The notes beneath the pieces are model-generated. The model was given only the letters and a program-made list of their open reading frames with translations. It did not search any database and was not told the DNA's origin. Below are positions 59,192-64,000 of a DNA stretch of 64,000 bases, one piece after another (within the stretch, counting starts at the first letter, position 1; every line of letters begins with the position of its first letter). The translations under genes and the position numbers were made by a program. Source of the DNA: Oscillospiraceae bacterium (GTDB lineage: Bacteria; Bacillota; Clostridia; Oscillospirales; Ruminococcaceae); assembly GCA_017399765.1 (NCBI GenBank), contig JAFQBH010000012.1, positions 1-64,000 on the forward strand, given 5' to 3'.

Positions 59192-60339
59192 TGAACAGCC
59201 TCCTTTCCGGATTCTTCTTTTTCGGAAAGGTCGATTTCTTCAACGATTTCCACGGGTTCTTCCGGTTCGGTTTCAGAAACGGTTTTTTCTTCTTTGCTTT
59301 CAACGATTTTCACAGCCTGCTCACCGGAAAGTTTTTTGCGTTCTCTGTCAGTTTTGAAAGTTGCGATAATCGAATCTTTGTGACGGAAAGCATGAAGAAT
59401 GTTTTCACAAACTGCATCGAAAACGGGGGAGAAAACATTCATTACGATAAGAGCGCTTGCAAAACCAATTTCGAATCCGCCGAAATAACGGAAAAGGAAA
59501 ACAACAACTGCGGAAGAGATTCCTGCAAGGAGTTTTCCAAAGTCGCGCTTGGGTGAAGTTACCGGTTCGGTAAGCATAAAGAATGCGCCGAAAACGATAG
59601 TTCCGCTGAAAAGTTCAAAGCAAAGGGCGTCAAAAGAAGAGCAGCTGATTCGGGGAAAAGCAAGGCAGAGAAGAGCATACGGAACAAGGAAGGAAACCGG
59701 AGTGATCCAGTTTACTGCTTTTTTGACTATAAGGAAAATTCCGCAGGCGGCAACAACAAGAATGTTTGTTGCACCCATGGGACCCGGTGCGCTTCCGAGA
59801 AGCATGTCGAGAACGTTATAATCCGGAACAGCGCCGAAAGAAAGGCTGTAAGCCGGGCTTTGGGCGATTTTTGCGGTGCTTTCACCGAAAATTTCAATGG
59901 CCTGCATTGTTGCGGGATATCTGAAAACAAGTTCGGGCCAGCAGATTGCAACGGAAGCAAAGCCGACTGCCGCCGGGTTGAAAAGGTTGCTTCCGGTTCC
60001 GCCGAAAGGAAGTTTTACAACAAAAATCGCAACAGCACATGCGGAAATTACAACGTAATAAGGAATGTCGGCGGGCATGAGGAGCGGGATTATAAGACCG
60101 GTTATGATGGGGGTAAGATCGGGCACCGGTTTTTCACGGAGAAGCAAAGAACCTATTGCGGAAAAAGCACAGCAGAAAAACGCGCCGCAGATTCCGAGAA
60201 CAAGGCTTCTTGCGCCGTAATAAAACAGGCTCATCAGATAGATGGGAAGAAGCGCAAAAAGTACGCCGGACATTATTGTGACAACGGATTCGCTCTGTCT
60301 TACATGGGGCGCGTTTTGGAACATAAGTTTATCTTTCAT
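59188..60339 (-). CDS. rnfD: RnfD-like membrane subunit with acidic C-terminal tail
   Basis: The 383-residue protein has about ten helices and clear RnfD/NqrB signatures: NAPHVRQSESV at the start, KLPFGGTGSNLFNPAAVGF, and GPMGATNILVVAACGIFLI where the flavin-carrying threonine of NqrB/RnfD lies. The later FMLTEPVTSPKRDFGKLL is also typical. A 65-residue tail rich in Glu, Lys and Val extends into the cytoplasm. It overlaps rnfC by four bases. If flavinylated at the GAT threonine, it would need an ApbE enzyme from elsewhere; none is in the window. Confidence 0.88.
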   Translation of the reverse strand: MKDKLMFQNAPHVRQSESVVTIMSGVLFALLPIYLMSLFYYGARSLVLGICGAFFCCAFSAIGSLLLREKPVPDLTPIITGLIIPLLMPADIPYYVVISACAVAIFVVKLPFGGTGSNLFNPAAVGFASVAICWPELVFRYPATMQAIEIFGESTAKIAQSPAYSLSFGAVPDYNVLDMLLGSAPGPMGATNILVVAACGIFLIVKKAVNWITPVSFLVPYALLCLAFPRISCSSFDALCFELFSGTIVFGAFFMLTEPVTSPKRDFGKLLAGISSAVVVFLFRYFGGFEIGFASALIVMNVFSPVFDAVCENILHAFRHKDSIIATFKTDRERKKLSGEQAVKIVESKEEKTVSETEPEEPVEIVEEIDLSEKEESGKEAVQ

Positions 60340-61382
60340 AACGTGCCCTCCTTTTTCGCGATTTCGATCTGTTTTTTTGCTTTAAGAAGAGTTGCGGAAA
60401 CGTCGATCCTTGAAGGGCAAACGTAAGAACAGGCTCCGCAGCCGATGCACATTGAAACGTCATACTGCTGAAGCATATCGAGTTTTCCCGCTTCGGCAAA
60501 TTTTCTCATTGCACAGACGGAAAGAGCTTTCGGGCAGGCATGGTCGCATCTTCCGCAGCCGATGCAGGTGTAGCTGTAAGTTCCGTAGCTTCTTGCAAGG
60601 GCAATAACGCCGCGGGTGGTGGGTCCGACAGTTTCGTTTTCCGGTTCAAAAATTGCACGACCGGTCATGGAACCGCCGAGAATAATGGCTTCCGGTTCTT
60701 CGGTAAGACCGCAAAGTTCAAGAATTTTTTCTGCGGTCGTGCCGATGGGGACCTCTACATTACGCGGGTTTTTGACAACGTCACCGGCAACGGTAACAAA
60801 ACAGCTGGTCATTTTTTGGTTTTCTTCGGCGGCTCTTGCAAGGTGGAGCATTGCGCATGCGCCGACTATGACAGAGTTTTTGCCTTTGGGAATATGGCGG
60901 TAAACCCTGCTTTCTGCGGGGTATCTTCCGCCGATTTTTTTAACGCGGTATTTCCCGATTTTTGAAGGAATTCCGAAGTTGGAATCCAGAATATGCCGGT
61001 ACATTGCGATATATGTTTTGGCCGGGGAAAGAACTTTTTCGCAAAGTTCGATTCCAAGGGCAAGCTTTTCCGGCTGGTGGATGCAGATGCTCATCTGGCT
61101 TGAAATATAAGGTTCGTCGTCAATGGCATCAATTATAAGGGTTCCGCCTTCACCGAGATTGGCTTTTTCAAGTTTTTCCCAAAGCATTTTTCCGTCGCTT
61201 TCGTCAACAATTCCGGCAAGACGGGCAAGTTCGATTATCTGTTTTGCGGAAAGTTCCTCAACGGGAGTATCCGTAAAATCGCAATCGAAATATTCAAATT
61301 CCTGGCGCATTACCAGTGTGCTTCTGGTAAGCATAGGTTCTTTCTTTTGTTCAAGAAAGATACCTTTTACAAAAAACGACAT
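60336..61382 (-). CDS. rnfC: RnfC-like iron-sulfur protein without the usual NADH/FMN loop
   Basis: The 348-residue protein is shorter than typical RnfC (about 430 or more). Two perfect [4Fe-4S] motifs remain, CIGCGRCDHACP (about 277-288) and CIGCGACSYVCP (about 315-326). The usual N-terminal GGIHPP region is missing. The flavin/NADH loop AG-V-GLGGAGFPT is replaced by AGIVDESDGKMLW, and the SGG-A-KQL segment by YPAESRVYRH. It can pass electrons but probably does not accept them from NADH in the standard way. It is 26 bp after rpe and heads the C-D-E-A series. Confidence 0.85.
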   Translation of the reverse strand: MSFFVKGIFLEQKKEPMLTRSTLVMRQEFEYFDCDFTDTPVEELSAKQIIELARLAGIVDESDGKMLWEKLEKANLGEGGTLIIDAIDDEPYISSQMSICIHQPEKLALGIELCEKVLSPAKTYIAMYRHILDSNFGIPSKIGKYRVKKIGGRYPAESRVYRHIPKGKNSVIVGACAMLHLARAAEENQKMTSCFVTVAGDVVKNPRNVEVPIGTTAEKILELCGLTEEPEAIILGGSMTGRAIFEPENETVGPTTRGVIALARSYGTYSYTCIGCGRCDHACPKALSVCAMRKFAEAGKLDMLQQYDVSMCIGCGACSYVCPSRIDVSATLLKAKKQIEIAKKEGTL

Positions 61383-61408
61383 TGTTTTCCTCCAATGGAT
61401 AAAAGGTT

Positions 61409-62068
61409 TTAATTTGCGGCAGCTTTAAGTTCCGCGACGGCTTTGTTATAATCTTCCTGTTTGAAAAGGGCAGAACCGGCAACAAAAATATTTGCGCCGG
61501 CTTCGGCAGCGGTTCCGATGGTGTTTTTGTCGATTCCGCCGTCAACCTGAATGTTTACGGAAAGACCTTCTTTGTCAATAATTTCGCGAAGAGCCTTAAC
61601 TTTGGGCATCATATCCGCCATAAAGCTCTGTCCGCCGAAACCGGGTTCAACGGTCATTACAAGAACCATTTCGATGAAGGGAAGGTAAGGCACAACTTTT
61701 TCATAAGGAGTGCCGGGTTTTATGGCAATTGCCGGAAGAACCCCGAAAGATTTTATTTTTTCGATAACTTCCATTGGGTCATTGTCACATTCAAGATGAA
61801 AAGTGATTCGGTCCGCGCCGCCTTTTACGAAATCCTCAATATAACGGAGCGGTTCGGAAATCATAAGGTGGGTGTCAAAAAACATTTTGTTAACTTTGCG
61901 AAGGCTTTTCATAATGGGTGCGCCATAGCTTATGTTGGGAACAAAATGTCCGTCCATAACGTCGATGTGAAGCTGGTCGGCGCCTGCTTTTTCCATTGCG
62001 GCGCATTCTTCACCGAGTTTTGCAAAATCCGCGGAAAGTATCGAAGGGGCAATGATTACTTCTTTCAT
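61409..62068 (-). CDS. rpe: Ribulose-phosphate 3-epimerase
   Basis: The 219-residue TIM barrel has the standard motifs: IIAPSILSADFAKLGEE, HIDVMDGHFVPNISYGAPIMKSL with metal-binding His and Asp, FDTHLMI, MTVEPGFGGQSFM and VDGGIDKNT. It interconverts ribulose-5-phosphate and xylulose-5-phosphate in the pentose phosphate pathway. It is the first gene of the rpe-rnfCDEA unit, preceded by a good promoter and an AAGGAGAT site. Confidence 0.96.
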   Translation of the reverse strand: MKEVIIAPSILSADFAKLGEECAAMEKAGADQLHIDVMDGHFVPNISYGAPIMKSLRKVNKMFFDTHLMISEPLRYIEDFVKGGADRITFHLECDNDPMEVIEKIKSFGVLPAIAIKPGTPYEKVVPYLPFIEMVLVMTVEPGFGGQSFMADMMPKVKALREIIDKEGLSVNIQVDGGIDKNTIGTAAEAGANIFVAGSALFKQEDYNKAVAELKAAAN

Positions 62069-62173
62069 CTTAAAACATCTCCTTAAAAAATTCAGGATTA
62101 TTGAGTTTTGCCGTCAGCAGTGTTTTGCCTTTAAAAGTATATCTTAATATATAAAAATATATTTTTACAGCTT

Positions 62174-62202
62174 ATTTTACCAAAAACCACAAAAAAGGTC
62201 AA
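62174..62202 (-). promoter_or_regulatory. Predicted sigma-A promoter of the rpe-rnf operon
   Basis: On the minus strand TTGACC and TAAAAT are separated by 17 bases, leaving a leader of about 95 bases before rpe. Confidence 0.7.
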
Positions 62203-62283
62203 CCTTGACAGAAAGCTTATTACAGAATGGAATAGGGTGTCATATTTGTTCACAAAAAGTTTTCAAAATCAGGGAGCGTTTCG

Positions 62284-62343
62284 ATGATGACAAAATTAAA
62301 AAAAGTGCTAAAATGTGTTAAACAAATTTTCCGGGGTGTGTAA
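62284..62343 (+). CDS. Possible 19-residue basic peptide
   Basis: ATG 62284 follows an AGGGAG site by seven bases. The frame reads MMTKLKKVLKCVKQIFRGV and stops three bases before the start of the next gene. The peptide would be basic and amphipathic with one cysteine. The position suggests translational coupling with the following gene, but so short a frame can arise by chance. Confidence 0.3.
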   Translation: MMTKLKKVLKCVKQIFRGV

Positions 62344-62346
62344 AAA

Positions 62347-63231
62347 ATGCGCTATAATTCAAGCGGTTTCTATGAAGAGAAGCTGAGTTTGCTCGGAATA
62401 GGAACCGATTTGCTTCCCAAAAATGAAAACGGTGAACCAAACTTGGAAAAATGTTCGGATTATTTAAAATCTGCTTTTAAAAGCGGTGTCACTTTGTTTT
62501 TTGTACCTTTTTCAGAAAGTGAAAGCGCAAAAAAACTTTTGGGAGAGAACCTTTCTCAAAAAGCAAGAGATGAATTTTTTCTTTGCGGAAGCATTGATGC
62601 GGAAAATGCTGCTTCGGCGGAAGAAGCTGAGAGTTTTTTTAAAAACCAGCTTTCATCTCTTAAAAGCGGATATTTCGATTATTATGTAATTGAAAATTTA
62701 AGCAGAGAAAGTTATTCTTTGTTCGTTAAAAGCGGAATTTACGAAGTTTTTTCAAAACTTAAAAATTTCGGAAAAATAAAGCACATTGGTTTTTCTTTTT
62801 CGGGTTCGGCTGAATTCGGAAAAAGCGTTCTTGAAAAATATTCCTGGGATTTTGTAAAGCTTGATTTTAATTTTTACAACTGGGAATGTTCGGACGTTGA
62901 TGAATTTTACCATGCTTTAAGAAAAAAAGGAGTTCCGTTTATAGCTTCCGATCCTTTTATGGGCGGAATGATTCTTGACCCGCCGGAAGAAGTTTTTGAT
63001 ATTCTTCGCCGGGGCGAACCGATGTTTTCAATGGAAGAGTGGGCTTTAAGATGGTTTTTCGACAAAAAAGGTCTTCTTTGCATTATGACTTCCCCGAAAA
63101 ATATGAAAGAAGTAGAAAATTACGCAGATATAATTTCAAGCGTGAAGACCCTTAATTCTTCCAAAAAGCATTATCTTAAAATTGCGGCGCAAAAATTTTC
63201 GGAAGAAAAATGCGAAGGCACCGAAATTTAA
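62347..63231 (+). CDS. Aldo/keto-reductase-like protein lacking catalytic residues
   Basis: The 294-residue protein keeps the AKR barrel plan: LSLLGIGTD at the start, a DYYVIENLSRESY strand where active enzymes have LYLIH, FGKIKHIGFSFSGSAEFGKSVLEKY, FNFYNW and PFMGGMILDPPEEV. The usual FFDTA-x-x-YG segment, with catalytic aspartate and tyrosine, reads LFFVPFSESESAKKLLG (about residues 50-66). It is therefore probably not a working reductase. No C-terminal ferredoxin domain is present. It is single and more AT-rich in codon use than most neighbours. ATG 62347 follows GGGGTG. Confidence 0.68.
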   Translation: MRYNSSGFYEEKLSLLGIGTDLLPKNENGEPNLEKCSDYLKSAFKSGVTLFFVPFSESESAKKLLGENLSQKARDEFFLCGSIDAENAASAEEAESFFKNQLSSLKSGYFDYYVIENLSRESYSLFVKSGIYEVFSKLKNFGKIKHIGFSFSGSAEFGKSVLEKYSWDFVKLDFNFYNWECSDVDEFYHALRKKGVPFIASDPFMGGMILDPPEEVFDILRRGEPMFSMEEWALRWFFDKKGLLCIMTSPKNMKEVENYADIISSVKTLNSSKKHYLKIAAQKFSEEKCEGTEI

Positions 63232-63338
63232 AAAAGCCGGATACCTTCGCTATATAAAGCCCGTTTTTTTAAAGGGCACACTATATATTATGCGAAAGCT
63301 TTTTGAATGCGGCAAAAATGTTTTTTCAACTCTATTTT

Positions 63339-63379
63339 AAAAAATCCGTCCGATTTATCCGGACGGATTTTCTTTTTTT
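63339..63379. terminator. Terminator at the end of tadA
   Basis: AAAATCCGTCCG pairs with CGGACGGATTTT around a short loop with T/A runs on both sides. It overlaps the last codons of tadA on the minus strand. Confidence 0.85.
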
Positions 63380-63828
63380 CTTTTTTCACGAAGTTTTGAA
63401 AAAAATTCAGAAAGAATTTCGGAACATTCCTTTTCAAGAACACCGGAAACAATTTCGGGTTTATGGTTGTAAGGAAGTTCAAAAAGGTTGGCAAGGCTTC
63501 CGCAGGAACCGGATTTCGGGTCGGAAGCTCCGTAAATCACTCTTCGTATTCTTGAATTTATAATTGCGCCGGCACACATCGGGCAGGGTTCAAGGGTAAC
63601 ATAAAGATCGCATTTCCAAAGCCGCCAGCCGCCAAGTGTTTTACAGGCTTCGTCAATGGCGGAAATCTCTGCGTGGCGAAGGGCGTTTTTATCGGTTTCT
63701 CTTAAATTCATCCCTTTTCCGACAATTTTTCCGTCCCAGACCGCAACGGCGCCAACGGGAACTTCACCCATTTCAAAAGCTTTTTTCGCAAGGACAAGAG
63801 CTTCGCGCATATAATCTTCGTCGTTCAA
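63355..63828 (-). CDS. tadA: tRNA-specific adenosine deaminase
   Basis: The 157-residue protein has the deaminase zinc motif HAEISAID (His-Ala-Glu) and PCPMCAGAI (P-C-x2-C), with EVPVGAVAVWDGKIVGKGMN before and YGASDPKSGSCGS after it. TadA converts the wobble adenosine of tRNA-Arg(ACG) to inosine. The start is TTG 63828 with GGGAGGA upstream. It follows the truncated gene at the window edge by 14 bp and is likely co-transcribed. Confidence 0.95.
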   Translation of the reverse strand: MNDEDYMREALVLAKKAFEMGEVPVGAVAVWDGKIVGKGMNLRETDKNALRHAEISAIDEACKTLGGWRLWKCDLYVTLEPCPMCAGAIINSRIRRVIYGASDPKSGSCGSLANLFELPYNHKPEIVSGVLEKECSEILSEFFSKLREKRKKENPSG

Positions 63829-63842
63829 GGCAAATCCTCCCG

Positions 63843-64000
63843 TCAGATGAAATGTATGTAAGGAAGAGTCATTACAAAAGCCGCAGCCATTGCGAGAATA
63901 AGAGCCGGTGCGGTCACAAAATAAAGGGTTCTTTTCCCGGGAGAAAGAATATTTCTGCTTGGTTCAAAACGGAAAATATCGCGGTACTTCAAAAGAACAA
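63843..64000 (-). CDS. C-terminal part of an unidentified membrane protein (5' end outside window)
   Basis: The visible 52 codons end with SPGKRTLYFVTAPALILAMA and a hydrophobic helix closing in TLPYIHFI before the TGA. They begin with a basic, polar stretch (LLKYRDIFRFEPSRNIL). One membrane helix lies at the C terminus. There is too little sequence to name a family. It is directly upstream of tadA. Confidence 0.6.
   Translation of the reverse strand, partial: VLLKYRDIFRFEPSRNILSPGKRTLYFVTAPALILAMAAAFVMTLPYIHFI

Overview
The window is about 64 kb of a moderately AT-rich chromosome from a spore-forming, anaerobic member of the Clostridia. Supporting signs are SpoIIID, an oxygen-independent ribonucleotide reductase with its radical-SAM activase, an Rnf-type gene cluster, an ECF vitamin transporter under a cobalamin riboswitch, Gram-positive lipoproteins, strong GGAGG ribosome binding sites, frequent TTG starts and many short perfect terminators. 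The style resembles gut Oscillospirales/Ruminococcaceae-like genomes, but that placement is inference. No prophage, plasmid, CRISPR array or intact transposon is visible.

Layout: (1) 1-8.4 kb: the 3' half of a tRNA-Ser(GCT) followed by a small element that repeats the tRNA 3' end, a DMT-family exporter, a degenerate LCP protein, a DUF1385 protein, SpoIIID, a MerR regulator paired with a 2,4-diaminopentanoate-dehydrogenase-like enzyme, a VanY-type carboxypeptidase and RsmE. (2) 8.5-22.5 kb: lipoproteins, three XRE regulators, PduL, glycerol kinase divergent from a lipase-like hydrolase, a dead beta-lactamase/GNAT fusion, a HAD phosphatase, an SH3/C39 secreted protein and an M20 peptidase. (3) 22.6-28.1 kb: tRNA-Ser(CGA), a CorC-type membrane protein, nrdD-nrdG and a TraX-family protein. 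(4) 28.1-35.6 kb: the classical rimP-nusA-rnpM-ylxQ-infB-rbfA-nrnA-truB translation/RNA operon with a leader hairpin. (5) 35.7-50.8 kb: two modular paralogous lipoproteins, an SDR dehydrogenase, nicotinate phosphoribosyltransferase, a serine hydrolase, a polar amino-acid ABC transporter, PlsC, a large secreted HAD phosphatase, a gene-free mosaic of repeats, an OppA-like protein, and a zinc-ribbon/CD225 plus DUF2752 pair. (6) 50.8-55.0 kb: a cobalamin riboswitch followed by a DUF4430 lipoprotein and a full ECF transporter (T, fused A-A, S). (7) 55-64 kb: M14 peptidase, NUDIX hydrolase, then rpe-rnfC-rnfD-rnfE-rnfA and a DUF4015-type protein in one minus-strand transcription unit, a degenerate aldo/keto-reductase-like protein, tadA and the tail of one further gene.

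The most unusual item is the Rnf-like cluster. It has C, D, E and A but no G or B. Its RnfC lacks the recognisable NADH/FMN glycine-rich loop, and RnfE/RnfA lack three of the four cysteines that normally bind the intramembrane iron-sulfur cluster. A second theme is proteins that keep a fold but have lost catalytic residues (LCP-like, beta-lactamase-like, AKR-like). Most coding starts below were chosen from ribosome-binding-site spacing, not from the longest possible frame.
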